From: Tetramitus jugosus
Lineage: Eukaryota; Heterolobosea; Eutetramitea; Acrasida; Vahlkampfiidae
Length of the DNA: 64,000 nucleotides
Direction of reading: 5' to 3'
Assembly: GCA_937625935.1 (NCBI GenBank)
Contig: OW569368.1
Coordinates: 186,001-250,000, forward strand
Under the pieces are notes generated by a model, which saw only the letters and a program-made list of their open reading frames with translations, made no database searches and had not been told where the DNA came from. Position numbers and translations under genes: made by a program. Shown one piece after another: positions 22,858 through 34,161 of this stretch; the first letter of the stretch is position 1; each line of letters starts with the position of its first letter.

Positions 22858-23521
22858 ACAATTATAATAACACGCATCAACCGTCTCGTTTTTTGGACAT
22901 CGACCCAATTTCGGTAAATTCAAAAACCATTTTGGCGTCATTATCTCACCGTTTGCACAAAATTCTTGTCGGATATTTGTCCTTAGAAAATATCTTGCGT
23001 ACCCAAAAGCTCCCTCGGACACAGTTACGATTTCGCTTCACTATATTGGGTCAAGATGACCAGAATGGAAACCTGCTGAATAATTTGGACCCCACATCGC
23101 CCATCAGCACAAGCATGTAAGTTCGTGCACTAATTATTTTGTGCAAGACGTCCGTTCTAACCTGGATTCCTGTGATTGTCTCGCCTCCAAAAAGGACCCA
23201 CACCTCCTCGCCCAAATCCACTCAGTCTTTCTTCTCGCACGAATCGTGAGGTGTGTTCACAAAAAACAAAAAAGAGTTCATTCTTCAGAAGACAGAACAA
23301 CCTATTTATTTTCCTCCAAGAGTCACATCACAAGACCACTGGCCAAGAAAAAGAAAACCAACTCCTTTGAAAAAACCAATACGTCCTTTCAACCTCCCAA
23401 ATACTGGAAACGTTCCTCTGTGCTCAAGCTACCCAAATAATCACTGAAATCTTTCCGCAAAACTACCGCACCACCAAATATTGCAATTTAGCTCCATACT
23501 GACCAACCAACTGACTGAGTC
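22858..23521 (+). other. Intergenic region with exon-like open stretches
   Basis: About 660 nt upstream of the low-complexity gene at 23522. The plus strand is open at 22893-23120 (no ATG) and ends exactly where a good donor (GTAAGT at 23117-23122) occurs. Downstream, three frames are open through 23176-23447. A spliced small gene is possible but I found no start codon that fits, so no CDS is called. Promoter and 5' UTR of the 23522 gene must lie here. Confidence 0.25.
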
Positions 23522-25405
23522 ATGAACCACCATACGACATACCATCCATCACAACAACCACTACCACCACCTCCACAGCACTCCCAGTTTGCTTCTCATT
23601 CACCTGACTCACACATGAACCATTACAACAATAGCAGCAACGGTGGTCACCTGCAAAACAACAACAATAACAGCAGCAGCAATACAATATTGCCTCCACT
23701 GAGAGAAATGACTGAAGGTTTCTCAAGTGGTGGTCATGGTGGTCATAGCTATCATCACCACCATAACTATCCACAGCAACAACCACAACAACAGCAAAGC
23801 TATGGTCACCATCATCATCATCATCACCACAGCAGTCGACATTCTCCAATGGACAGTCGTCATAGCTATCATCCACAATCACATTACAATAACAATAGCT
23901 CTCCTTATCCACCAGCACTGCCATCATCTTCATCATCAGTAGGTAGTGCTCATGGTAACAATCATCCTCTTTACCAACAACAACAATACAATCATACAAC
24001 AACGACATCAACAACAACATCCACAGCACCACTACCACCTATAGCAGCAGCAACAGCAACATCAGTTCATTCACTGCATGTCCCATCCGTTGCTTCGATT
24101 CATCATCATTCACATGATGGCTCTCCTATGCCGCGCCACCATGTTTCACCTTATCCTGTATCTGGTGGTGGTGTTGCTGCTCAAAGAAGAGACAGCAACA
24201 ATGAAGTTGCCTACTATCCATCTTCGTCTTCGTCAGACTCGTCACTTGTTGTTCCACATTATCCTCAACAACAACAGCAACAACAACAACAGCCATATCA
24301 TCATAGCCAACCACCACCACCACAACAACAAGCACCAATGATGAGCAATAGCAGTAGTAGTAGTGGTCCAACCACTGCTATGCAACAGCAACAAACTACA
24401 TTCTCTCATACCAACAACAACAACAACAATAAGAAGGTTATTGCCAACAGCAATATCAACAACAATAACAACAACACAAGTAGTACTAACAACAATAGTA
24501 CAAGCAGCAACAGTTCGAGTACAAAGAGAGAGGGACTCTCTTTTACAAACACGATATTTGCAGAGTTTATTGACTATGCTTCCATTGAAGCAAACAATAA
24601 CAATTCTTCTTCTTCTAGTTCAACAGATTTGAACAATGGTGATTTTGATCACAATAACAACAATAACAGTGTTGTGGCTGCTGTTGTTCCAAGAGACCAT
24701 GTGACAACTGTTCCATCGTCATCATCGATTGATCCTGAACAAGTCAAGTTTTTTACTCGAAATGCCACCTTTATCGAGTACAACAATGGAAAATTGTTGC
24801 TCAGTTCAGTGAAGCACGGTGTGACATTGGAGGTGCCACAGACGGATGACTTTGATGAGATGACTTCACGAGTGCGACTAGTAGATGCACTCACACACAG
24901 AGAAGTCTTCTGTTCCACTAGTTCTTCACTGAGAAGTAAGGGACAGAGAGTGGTGTACGGACAAACGTTATCTCTGTTTGACCAGTGCTCAAACGATCAC
25001 ATGTCCACAGAGTTGGAATTTAGGTTCCGTGAGTCCACAACGACAAACAAGAGGCCGTATGTGCTCAGGATTGAGATTTGCAAGGCCAGTGATATTATTG
25101 GTGCCTTCCAGACTGAGCCGTTCAATGTTGTCTGGAGAGATCCCGCCAAGACGAGCAGAAAGTCTCGAGGTTCAACATCGACCATTGGTGTCAGCAGCAA
25201 CGCTGGAGCAGCCACATCTCCTGCATCATCACCAAAGGGTGATAACTCCTCTAGACCCACCAAGAAGAGAAAGTTGAGTCAAGCAGAAGACAAGTTGTCA
25301 AAGAGTGACGATGACTCTTCAGTCGACTATAAGCAGTACATCTACAAGCAGTTGATTCAAAATGATGACCAAATCAGGAGTCAGAGTGAACTAAAACATC
25401 GATGA
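23522..25405 (+). CDS. Low-complexity protein with beta-rich C-terminal domain, putative transcription factor (paralogue of 34162)
   Basis: Single exon, 627 residues. The first about 400 residues are runs of His, Gln, Asn, Ser and Pro (for example HHHHHHHH and QQQQQQQQQ). The ordered part is about 403-550: CSTSSSLRSKGQRVVYGQ, ELEFRFREST, RPYVLRIEI, AFQTEPFNVVWRDPAKTSR. It is followed by a basic, nuclear-signal-like KKRKLSQ near the end. The pattern of a hydrophobic strand, a PY/GR turn, a second strand and then a PF-x-V strand ending in basic residues resembles the 3' part of Ig-fold (p53/Runt/Rel-like) DNA-binding domains. The protein at 34162 shows the same pattern. I do not recognise a named family, so a transcription role is inference. 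The glutamine/asparagine runs are typical of activation domains. Confidence 0.6.
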   Translation: MNHHTTYHPSQQPLPPPPQHSQFASHSPDSHMNHYNNSSNGGHLQNNNNNSSSNTILPPLREMTEGFSSGGHGGHSYHHHHNYPQQQPQQQQSYGHHHHHHHHSSRHSPMDSRHSYHPQSHYNNNSSPYPPALPSSSSSVGSAHGNNHPLYQQQQYNHTTTTSTTTSTAPLPPIAAATATSVHSLHVPSVASIHHHSHDGSPMPRHHVSPYPVSGGGVAAQRRDSNNEVAYYPSSSSSDSSLVVPHYPQQQQQQQQQPYHHSQPPPPQQQAPMMSNSSSSSGPTTAMQQQQTTFSHTNNNNNNKKVIANSNINNNNNNTSSTNNNSTSSNSSSTKREGLSFTNTIFAEFIDYASIEANNNNSSSSSSTDLNNGDFDHNNNNNSVVAAVVPRDHVTTVPSSSSIDPEQVKFFTRNATFIEYNNGKLLLSSVKHGVTLEVPQTDDFDEMTSRVRLVDALTHREVFCSTSSSLRSKGQRVVYGQTLSLFDQCSNDHMSTELEFRFRESTTTNKRPYVLRIEICKASDIIGAFQTEPFNVVWRDPAKTSRKSRGSTSTIGVSSNAGAATSPASSPKGDNSSRPTKKRKLSQAEDKLSKSDDDSSVDYKQYIYKQLIQNDDQIRSQSELKHR

Positions 25406-25513
25406 ATAATAAGATGAAAATGATTAATTCTCTGAGAACAAAATTATTTATGAGCTGTACATAACATAGTAGATGTGTGAGCGTTAGAGGGATACCATGT
25501 AAAGAATAAACAA

Positions 25514-28500
25514 TTAATACTTACCAACAATGTGTATGTAGTCATTGATTTGAGCTTTCGTATTGTTCAGACTCTTCTTTATCTGATCTCGGAAGTGTTG
25601 AGCAGCTTCATCGGGATTCTTATCGAGCACCAAGCACTTTCTTAACCATAATACATCCTCAATCGATCTTAACTCTGGAATTCCCGTGGCTAACATCAAG
25701 AGGAACAAGTTCATGATCATCTTTCCGTGCTTTCTAATAATGTTGAAAGCTCGGGAAGCAAGGTCAGCGAATCGAACAAAGTTGTCACTACCCTCTCCTC
25801 CCATCACATGAGCATACATAGGAGTAAAGACAAAGGGAGAAGTCTCTCTCTTGTAGATCCCCTTGAATGTCTTGAAGTGACCCAAGAAGTGTCCAAAGTC
25901 AATGTGAAACAAATCTCCCTTTTTAGTTAACATAATATTGTCATTGTGCCTGTCACCTATTCCTAAGACATAAGTAGCGACACAGTATCCAGCACAACTA
26001 TACACAAAATTATTCACCACATTGTCCCATAGATCTAGTTTGGGATTTTGAACTTTTAACCATTCTGTTAGTGGAGTGTCACTAAAAGCAGCAGTTGCAC
26101 CACCACTTGCTGATGTAATATTGGCTATCGTATCTGAATTCAATACAATCTCTATCATTCCTATCATGTCGCCCAGACAAACACAACCGTAAGGTTGCAT
26201 ATGAAGATCTAAACCTTCTTGTTTCCACCTCTTATCCATGGTTTTTAACATTTGAAGTGTCAACAAATCTTGCCGAATATCATCTCCAGCCTTAAACATG
26301 ACATAGATAGGAGGAGCACTGGAATCTGCATTTTCAAACACGAGCCATAGAGGAAGTTTTTTGGAATCCATAACTTTGCACTTCTCAGGAAGAATACCCC
26401 TAACTTCTAATCGTGGGGAAAGAGGAAGTTTGAACTTGGGAGGATGTACAAGTTTAACAAGCTCACTACGGAGAATGTTGTGAATCTCTGCTTTCTTTGC
26501 TTCCTTCACTTTCATTGCTATCGAGTACAGTTGTTTTACAATGCCGTTCTGTTTGAGTAAATCCTTTCTATGAGCTCCGCAGTGGCACAAGTATTCCTCA
26601 AGTATTAGGCCGTATCTCTCTCTTATATATGGTACATGTAGCTCTCCTTTCAGATGCCAGAACAAGATATGGCCAATCAAGTGAGTGCACTGCAGTCCTC
26701 TCTGTAGTAGGAACCTTGAGAGTGAAGAATCGTGATAAGGTTCGTACTTCAATGTCTGAACTAACTGCAGAATAAAATCAGATAACTCATTGTCGTCCAT
26801 CCTGTTCAACATTTTCACCGCATATTCCCGAACACAAGCATCCCCATAGTGATAGTCTAATAATTCTATTGAATCAATGGGTTCCATTGGAGCCCATTCT
26901 TCCAATAGTTTATGAGAGATAAATATTGCATGGGGATTTCTGGACGGAACACTTGCTAAGAATTTTGGAAGAGCCTTGCTATTGGTTTTTAACTTTTCTC
27001 TGGAGTCCCATATTCTCCACATTTCCTCTTCATTCAAAGTATAGAGGGGATCTGAGTCTATGATTCTCTCTATTTCCTTATCTAGTTCTTCATTAGATAG
27101 GAAACCATAGAGAACTCTTTGTTGTTCCTCGTAAGATCTAAATTTATCTTGAAGTTCTTGTGGGGGTTCTCCTTGAGGAAACATAACCGGTAGGCAGAAG
27201 GTATCAAGTTCAAATGTGATACAACAAGGAGCAGAATCATCAGCTAGACCACCTGTTCCAACATTCTGTACACTGGCAAACTGAGGTTGGGAAGCTTCAT
27301 CTGGCCACATTCTGAGTTTGAGACCTCCTGTTCTTAGTTCTCCCTTATGATCTATCAATGGATAATTTACATAAGCCAGTGGTACATCTTTGGCTCTGCA
27401 GTAACCATCTCCATTTATTGACGTCTGCATAGGATCAGGTTTGTTCCTCTTGAACTTTTTAGCATAGACAGTGAGACATATTTTGGTTTCTCTTGGAAGT
27501 TCGGAGAGCAATAGGTTAGGAAATTCTACCCATTGATTCCATCTCACATATCGGGTGAAAGGAATCGCTCGGCTGAATCTACTGTTGGAAATACGATGAG
27601 CTCCATGAAACAGATCAATTTTTACATATGTACTGGTGGTTGTCGGATCGTATGTCAACTTCTCAACATATTGAGGTCGAAGATTCGGGGTCAGATTATC
27701 TGTTCCTAGTATTCTAACTCGAAAAGGTCGATGGAGATCCCAAAGGCTGATATACTCCATGGCAGACCATGATTTTGTCAACATTTTTAGCTCATCATGA
27801 TTAAACAGATAATGACTTGTTTCAAACTCGTAGGTAATCTTGTGTATCTATCATTCTCTGGTTAAGTTATTTGCTTTGAAAAGTTAACATCAATCAGTAC
27901 TAACCTTAACATCCTTCATTTCAATTTCCTCTTCGACCTTTCGTTTATTCAGCAAGGTTAACTCAACAATTTGATCTTTTGCTAGACATCTCCGGATATG
28001 TTCGAAATTAATCATCTGTACATCTCCATAAAGATATTCGGCAGTTCCACTCGCTTTAAAAACCCAATCATCCTTCTGTCTCCCCAGAGCGAGGGAAGTA
28101 TTAATCTTATTTAAAAAGAATATTGCGAAATCGTCGGCCGTCATCTCTCCCTTGCATATCACCATAGTTTTCACTTTTGTATCATCGATATCTAAATGAA
28201 TACGACATTTAAAAGACCCCTTATATGTGGGCGGTAGAGGGTCATTCGTTACATATACAGGGGGTAGGACATATGTGTTTTCGGTGACAATCTTCTTGGC
28301 GCTGTTCAGATTTTAGTGGTAAAGTTCTGGAAGATATTCAAAAGAGATCTACGTACTGTTTCATGCTCTCTCGAAAGGAAGAAGATTCTTCCTTTCCCGA
28401 ATCCCACTCCTTTGTGGAACCTAGTAACATTTCTATCTCTTCCTTGATTTGTTGGGAGTTCATGGTTTTAGCTATTAGCTCGCTGGTCTAATATTGAGAA

Positions 28501-28704
28501 AGCATTAATCTATCAGACATGATCCACCGTGAAAAAATTTGATATTTAACATACCTCATTGTCCTCAATCATTATTCGGGAATAACTTGAACTGAATGAC
28601 CGGTCACCACTAGGGCTATCCACATTTCGGAATCGAGAAAAACTCCTTGTAGAATTTCTTCGAACCCCAATAGTAGATTGGTGATGAAGAGATAGTACTG
28701 ACAT
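25514..28704 (-). CDS. Class I phosphoinositide 3-kinase catalytic subunit
   Basis: Four exons: 28704-28555, 28487-28357, 28301-27905 and 27838-25514. Introns are 67, 55 and 66 nt, and the joined frame encodes 1000 residues. The start (MSVLSLHHQSTIG) is the only upstream ATG in frame. A short N-terminal extension is followed by a Ras-binding domain (about 115-225, with FKASGTAEYLYGD), a C2 domain (from about 255), a helical PIK domain and the lipid kinase domain. The kinase has VMFKAGDDIRQDLLTLQML, catalytic GIGDRHNDNIML (about 855) and DFGH (about 875), all intact. The Ras-binding domain makes it class I, and I see no p85-binding domain, as in regulatory-subunit-independent amoeboid PI3Ks. 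It should make PI(3,4,5)P3 at the plasma membrane, downstream of Ras, in chemotaxis and macropinocytosis. A RasGEF lies elsewhere in the window. Confidence 0.95.
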
Positions 28705-29011
28705 TTTTGATTTCTGAGATGCAAAGAACTCAGGAGATTCTGAGCTGAGTTTGAGCGAAAAGCCGTAGTATCGGCGCTGAAATTTTACAACACCCCTGGC
28801 CGCTCATGCAAGTCCGATGACAGGCGGACAATCAAAATCCCAACGGAAAACGATTAAGAATCACAAACCAAAAAGCTTTTCCCATTGATTTTCTCGAGCA
28901 ACGAGTCGACTGTTGCTACCGTACAGCTATTCATCACCAAACCTGTCCTCCTGACCACTGTGCTGTGTGCTCTTAAAACTTAACTTATTTTTTCATTCCT
29001 CACCAATAACG
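28705..29011. promoter_or_regulatory. Divergent promoter region between PI3K and RRxS-repeat gene
   Basis: 307 nt separate the start codons of two divergent genes, so both promoters must lie here. I see no clear TATA box, operator or RNA gene. The assignment rests on position only. Confidence 0.4.
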
Positions 29012-30556
29012 ATGCAACCACACCCTGTAGATTCGGACTCTGATTTATTGGAGCTTCTTGGACACCAAAAAAAACGTCAAAAAACAAGTCATCACATGAT
29101 GCTTCATGACTCGACAAATAACAATGGTGCTGGTGGGAATCACTTGGATGACAGTAACAATGGCAATGACACAACATTGTCTTCTCTCATGCTTCAACAT
29201 GCAAATTCAGCCTCACTCATGGGGCAAACGACGTCGTCAAACTTGATTCATCATCAGCAACATCACGATAGCTTGGGTAGACGAGGAAGCTTAGTCATTG
29301 GTGCTGCATCAACGAATAATAATAACAATAATAACAACAACAATACCATCAATTCTCATGCACAACAACTGATCAACACTGCAAACAGTGAATCAACTGA
29401 TTTGTCCTCTCCATTCTCCAACACGAGTAACAACAGCAGCAGCAGTAACAATACAAATGAACTATTGAAGCACCTTGCGAACAATACCAACAATAATAAC
29501 AATGGTTGCAACGGTACCAATAATAATAATAGTAACAATGGTGGTGGTGGTGCCAACAACCTTGTCACTCAACTAGCAACACTTGTTCAAGAAACTCAGA
29601 ATCAAATTCGAATGTACACCCAACAGCAATTGATGCTCCAATCATTGCAAACCATGGTTCTCGAACAACAACGTCAAATTAATCAATTGGAGTCTTCGTT
29701 GAGTGCGACCAGAGAACAACAAAACAAGTTTTTTACGGCGATACAGTGTGCACAGACTCTTCAACAGAGACAACAACAGACCAATCCTTCGACTGCTGTC
29801 ATGACAAGGAGATTATCAATGACTCTGGATGCAAACAACCAGCCTACCTTTACAGAGGCACCAAGTCCATTGTTGAATGCTGGGGCTGCTGCGTTGCAAG
29901 CAAGACGCGTGTCCATTCCAATGGTTGATGGAGGTGGTGCAAATGTTGTGTCACCTCATGCACCCACACCTGTTGTGGATCAGCAAGCTGCCGTGTTGAG
30001 CATGAGACGACTGTCTGCAGTGGGATTGGATCAAGCAGATACGGAGAATGCTCTCAATCCATTGCACTTGTTCCAACAACAGCAGCAACAGCAACAACAG
30101 TCACAACAAGCCAATTTGATCAGAAGGATGAGCATGGACCCATCTCAACTCATGGCACAGAGTGTTGGCATGGGTGTGAATGCCATGCAAGACATTGCCA
30201 ATATAACAAACATGCCTGCTCGAAGGATGTCAACTGTGATGGAGACGAATCAAATTCAAGAGAATGCGAGTATTGCAGCAGCCATGAATGCATACACATT
30301 CCCATCATCGCAACAACAACAACAGTTGCAACAGAGAAGAATGTCCATGGATCCAAATGCTCTTTATGTTGATCCTAATCAAATGTCAGTGCAATCCACA
30401 ACACAACAAGTAATGGAGGCTGTGAGAAGAGCATCCTTATCGCTCGATTCTGCAATGGGTGTTCCATTGGTCAATGCCAACAATGCGCAAGGACGTCGGT
30501 TGTCACTGTCCGTTGACGCAACGAGTTACCTTGCTGAAAATGCCTCACAAATGTAA
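29012..30556 (+). CDS. Asn/Gln-rich protein with nine RRxS motifs (putative multisite AGC-kinase target)
   Basis: Single exon, 514 residues. The ATG at 29012 is chosen over an upstream non-ATG frame extension. The N-terminal third is Asn-rich. A coiled coil lies at about 190-250 (LATLVQETQNQIRMYTQQQL, then QRQINQLESSLSATREQQ). The motif Arg-Arg-x-Ser occurs nine times: residues 90-93, 266-269, 298-301, 332-335, 371-374, 404-407, 442-445, 472-475 and 495-498. It is often followed by a hydrophobic residue and then Asp (RRMSMDP twice, RRLSLSVD, RRASLSLD). RRxS is the classic consensus for PKA and related kinases, so the protein looks built for multisite phosphorylation. No enzyme or DNA-binding domain was recognised. 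The function is unknown. Confidence 0.75.
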   Translation: MQPHPVDSDSDLLELLGHQKKRQKTSHHMMLHDSTNNNGAGGNHLDDSNNGNDTTLSSLMLQHANSASLMGQTTSSNLIHHQQHHDSLGRRGSLVIGAASTNNNNNNNNNNTINSHAQQLINTANSESTDLSSPFSNTSNNSSSSNNTNELLKHLANNTNNNNNGCNGTNNNNSNNGGGGANNLVTQLATLVQETQNQIRMYTQQQLMLQSLQTMVLEQQRQINQLESSLSATREQQNKFFTAIQCAQTLQQRQQQTNPSTAVMTRRLSMTLDANNQPTFTEAPSPLLNAGAAALQARRVSIPMVDGGGANVVSPHAPTPVVDQQAAVLSMRRLSAVGLDQADTENALNPLHLFQQQQQQQQQSQQANLIRRMSMDPSQLMAQSVGMGVNAMQDIANITNMPARRMSTVMETNQIQENASIAAAMNAYTFPSSQQQQQLQQRRMSMDPNALYVDPNQMSVQSTTQQVMEAVRRASLSLDSAMGVPLVNANNAQGRRLSLSVDATSYLAENASQM

Positions 30557-30599
30557 ATCGTGATAAACAATTACCTTGTAGTATGCCAATCAACGAACT

Positions 30600-31774
30600 T
30601 TATTCGTTTGAGAATGTTGATTCTGGATTGCTCTTCTTGGGCGACAAACTGTCGTAGACCGTCGGTGAGATATTCACCAAATCTGATCCAATTTTCTCTA
30701 GTGTCCTTTTAGTATTCTCCAGTCTCCTCTTTGCCTCCAGTTCTTGCTCCCTTAGGTATTCAATCATTTGGGCAATGTGTTTGGCTTGTTGTTCCTCCTG
30801 CAACATTTGAGCTTGGATAGCAAAAGCAACCTTCTCGTGCGAGAGTTGCCTCAAGTGGTTGTGAGTCCGTTCAAAGGTCATTCGACTGTCCTTAATATAT
30901 TTTACGACTTCCGATTTGCTCTTCACTTCATTATCCTTCATCTCATGGTATTGTTGCTCGTTTTGCTGTTAATATGAACAAAGTCGAGTTAGAATTGAGG
31001 AGTAATAAAATAATTGTATTAGGTGACATACTCTCCTATTCGTTCTTCTCTCCTCCAGCTTCATCTTCTTGAGCTTTTCTTTTGCTCGTTCGTTTTCTAG
31101 CCTTGCTTCTTGACGTTGTTTCCTCGTCGAATCAGCTCTCTCAATATTCGATGTTTTTAACTGCTCCTTCACTTGTTCGCTGAGCTGCTTGAAGTATTGC
31201 TTTTTCTGTCTAATTTCCTCCATATCCTTATTTCGTTTAATGTGATGAGACGTCATCTTGTCTCTCACTAACTTTCGCCGTTCCTTTTCGGTTTCACTCA
31301 GGTTTCTTACATGATCTCGATGAGCTTCTTCGATCTCTTCTCTTCTCTTCTTTGCTCTTTCGAATGATTCCTTCAGCTGCTTCGACTGTACGTGTCTCTC
31401 GTGTTCGGTCAGTGCCTTGGCTAACCTCATCTTTGCTTTCATTTCCTCCTCTTCGAGATATTTTACACGATTCAAGAGAATCTGCTGTTCCTTCTCCAAC
31501 CTCTTCTTATGGGATTTAGACTCCATAAGTTTGGAGGATAACAGGGGGGAAGTTAAGGGCTGAGAGGAATACCGATAAGGAGAGGAGAGTCGAGTCTTAG
31601 GGGATTCTTCCATGCTAGCCTATGGTCGATAACACAGAAGAAGAATGAGACATTATACACGACCAAACAACAACTACTAACAACTAACCCACATACAGAT
31701 AACATATGTCCTCGAGGTTTAACAGGGGACAGAGAGAAGCTCCCCGTCGCCGGGTTATGAGTAATACCTGACAT
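30600..31774 (-). CDS. Coiled-coil protein of unknown function
   Basis: Three exons: 31774-31697, 31619-31032 and 30965-30600. Introns are 77 nt (GTATGT...ATAG) and 66 nt (GTATGT...ACAG), both phase 0, giving 343 residues. The first exon is supported because it joins in frame (PRGHMLS then ASMEESPKTRLSS). A shorter form starting at the ATG at 31613 is possible. From about residue 60 to 300 the sequence is almost continuous charged coiled coil (KEQQILLNRVKYLEEEEMKA, ERAKKRREEIEEAHRDHVRN). The N- and C-termini are Ser/Pro-rich and disordered (SPYRYSSQPLTSP, TVYDSLSPKKS). SP sites suggest cyclin-dependent or MAP kinase control, which is inference. A cytoskeletal, flagellar or basal-body role is common for such proteins, but nothing here proves it. 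Confidence 0.8.
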
Positions 31775-32025
31775 CGTAGTTTGGGATATCCTTTTTGTTA
31801 AAATTGCAAATAACGATCGAAACTCCTCACAAGTAATTCGTAGTTGAATCGGAGTATCGGCAACGCACCCGCTTGGTTTTATTCGTTAGTGAGTGGGGCT
31901 CAGCTCTCAAAATCGAATGAATTCATGTAACTACAATAACTTAGGTGTGAGGAGATCATCTCAATCCATGAGAAGCGTTAATGTGGTCGGTGACATTATT
32001 TAGGGTTCACGACATATCTGCCACC

Positions 32026-33374
32026 TTAATTCATGTTGTAGGGCAGGATTGCTACTGTCTTGTCATATGCAACTAAAACAGTTGATGTACTTGGGGATGC
32101 CTTGAAACACTCGATATGAGCTCTATTTGTTTTTGTGGATTCAGGGAACTGTTGAGACCAGATGAGCAGAGGATGAGCTTTGTTGCTGCTCTTCGACTTT
32201 TTCTTGGATGAGGAAGAGCTTGTGGTGGAGCTTGTCGTCTTTCCCTTCTTTTCAACTGCATAAAACTGGGCAACGTCCCACAGATTAATCACATTGTCAT
32301 AGCCGCAAGTGAAGAGCATTGTCTTATCACTCTGGTCAATAAATTGCCTACACCCATTTTCCATTTGTATGACAGATCCAAATAAAATGATTAGTATTTC
32401 AATGACACAATTAAAAGAACCTCAATATTCACATACATTTGATTTAGAATGTAAGAATGTGCGTCAATCGTACCAACAACCATACTCGATAGATCCTTAT
32501 TGACATTCAATAAGGCACACTTTCCATTTGCTAGTCCAACTGAAACTCTATTGTCATAACGATTCGAAACAGCCATACATTGGAGCAAAGGCGGATTGAC
32601 CAATTGCTTTGGATTGTTGACCTGCTTCTGCATCCTAGACTTTGATGACAAAACAGAGTCTTGCAGCTGCATTGTTTGGAAAGGAAGTGTCCAAATCGAT
32701 TTCCTCCCAACATCCATATTCTTTTGGTTCACAGAGTAGAGTGAGAGCTTATAGTCCAATCCAGCACTCAACAATTGAATATCATTCTTAATCAACTGTG
32801 TACCGATGCAAATATTTTCGTGAGCTCTAAAAGAACACACAACTTGTCCAATCGCACCCATCGTCGTCGTGCTACTCTTCTCGTCACTCACATTACTCGT
32901 CATCATAGTATCCATGTTTAACACGTAGACCATTCCAGAATCATCGCACAGACTCATTTTCGTTCCTTGCTTGTTCCAACTCATTCCATTCAACTCATTT
33001 TCATCACCATCATCACTATTCTTTTTCGAGGCATCACTACCTCCAGGAGACTCAATGAACTGAGAACATTGACTCGTTGGATGAATGACCCTGTTCATTC
33101 TCGTATCAAATCGATGTACTTGCATACCACTTGTCATATAGATCAAGTGAGGTGTCATAGGGTGGAACGATGCATTCGTGATCGTAGCAACAGAAGCACC
33201 TGTTGATGATGACGATAACATGAAACATTGAACACTTTTGCATGATCGAAGGTCCCACAATCTTCCAGTGCCATCCTCACTTGCTGTGAGCAATTCTTGT
33301 GAGTGATGATCCATGCATGTGATGGTGTCCTTGTGACCTGTGCATGTGCGAATCGTTGGTGATGTTTCGTTCAT
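32026..33374 (-). CDS. WD40-repeat protein, WDR53-like
   Basis: Two exons: 33374-32437 and 32347-32026, with an 89-nt intron (GTATGT...GTAG, phase 2), giving 419 residues. The start is the first in-frame ATG (MNETSPTIRTCTGHKD). WD repeats are visible: CTGHKDTITCMDHHSQELL, EDGTGRLWDLRSCKSVQCF, then FHPMTPHLIYMTSGMQVHRFD, SWNKQGTKMSLCDDSGMVYV, HENICIGTQLIKNDIQLLSA and, after the splice, DKTMLFTCGYDNVINLWDV. A Lys/Ser-rich insertion ([14 protein letters not shown]) lies in the last blade. The overall length, repeat spacing and late GYDNVINLWD blade resemble WDR53, a candidate CUL4-DDB1 substrate receptor. The assignment is tentative, since many small WD40 proteins look alike. The acceptor was chosen because it keeps the blade in frame. 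Confidence 0.75.
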
Positions 33375-34161
33375 TGAATTGTTATTTTTTGCCAAGAAAA
33401 CTTGTGTGAAATGTTTGAGCGATCTTTATGACGGAGATGGGAAGAGCTCTACACACAAGACTTGGTAGCTTTTCAGACATTGAGACAGTAATTGTTGTGC
33501 TCTCGGATGACATCACTCGTTGATGTCTCGGAAGTCAAGACTTGGGAGACATTCGAGAGTTCCCCAAATGCAAGGAATCGGACGGCTTTTCTTCTACTTG
33601 TGTCTAAGCGCTTCCCCTCTGGTTTCTAATTGATAAATTATGTTTTGGAATGGCCGTTCGACAACCAAGAATAAAAGAACTAAGTCAGAAACGAACAACC
33701 AACTCACAACAAGTAACCTCCTATTGATTAGTCCATTGCCCATTGTTCATTCTCAAAAAAGATAGCTTGAGAAGAAAAACGCTCCAGCAGGCCCAAACTT
33801 TAGAAAAATTCTAAGACTGGGGATTCCCTCTCTGGACCCCTGAACACAGATTCATTTTTTTTGGCTGTTCCTTTAAAATCGTTCTATTCTGAATACCCAT
33901 CGTAGTGGGACGTTAGACAAAAACTACAGGACCATCTTTGTCGCAGGCAGCGAATCACAAGATATCTTCCGGCAGCGATGTTGTGAAAATTGTTGAACAA
34001 TACATAATGCGCAGCATCTCTGCCCGCTTGAAGTTCCCCTTCAAGAGTTTGTTGAAGATCTAAAAGCACGGGAAATTCATCACACACCATGCAGCATTGA
34101 ATCATTTTCCGCTGCTCCAAATCTCGAAAGTCCTTTTTTTTGCCCACCGAAAAACACCACA
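33375..34161. other. Intergenic region with a minus-strand small-membrane-protein-like ORF
   Basis: About 790 nt between two divergent genes. It must contain both promoters. A minus-strand ORF with an ATG at 34207 and stop at 33884 encodes 107 residues: a hydrophobic N-terminal helix (TLVLVATFLAYLLSLWCFSV), then a soluble Cys-containing part (CCMVCDEFPVLLDLQQTLEG). It overlaps the first 46 nt of the gene at 34162 on the other strand. It may be real, but no homologue is recognised and no transcription signal is visible. The rest shows nothing else I can name. Confidence 0.3.

Noticed and set aside
22432-23022. 196-codon minus-strand ORF opposite TRPML exon 3
   Set aside because: It starts with GTG and lies antisense to a conserved exon; no family was recognised.
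23520-24038. 172-codon minus-strand ORF rich in Val, Cys and Tyr
   Set aside because: It is antisense to His/Gln/Ser-codon repeats of the real gene; no domain is present.
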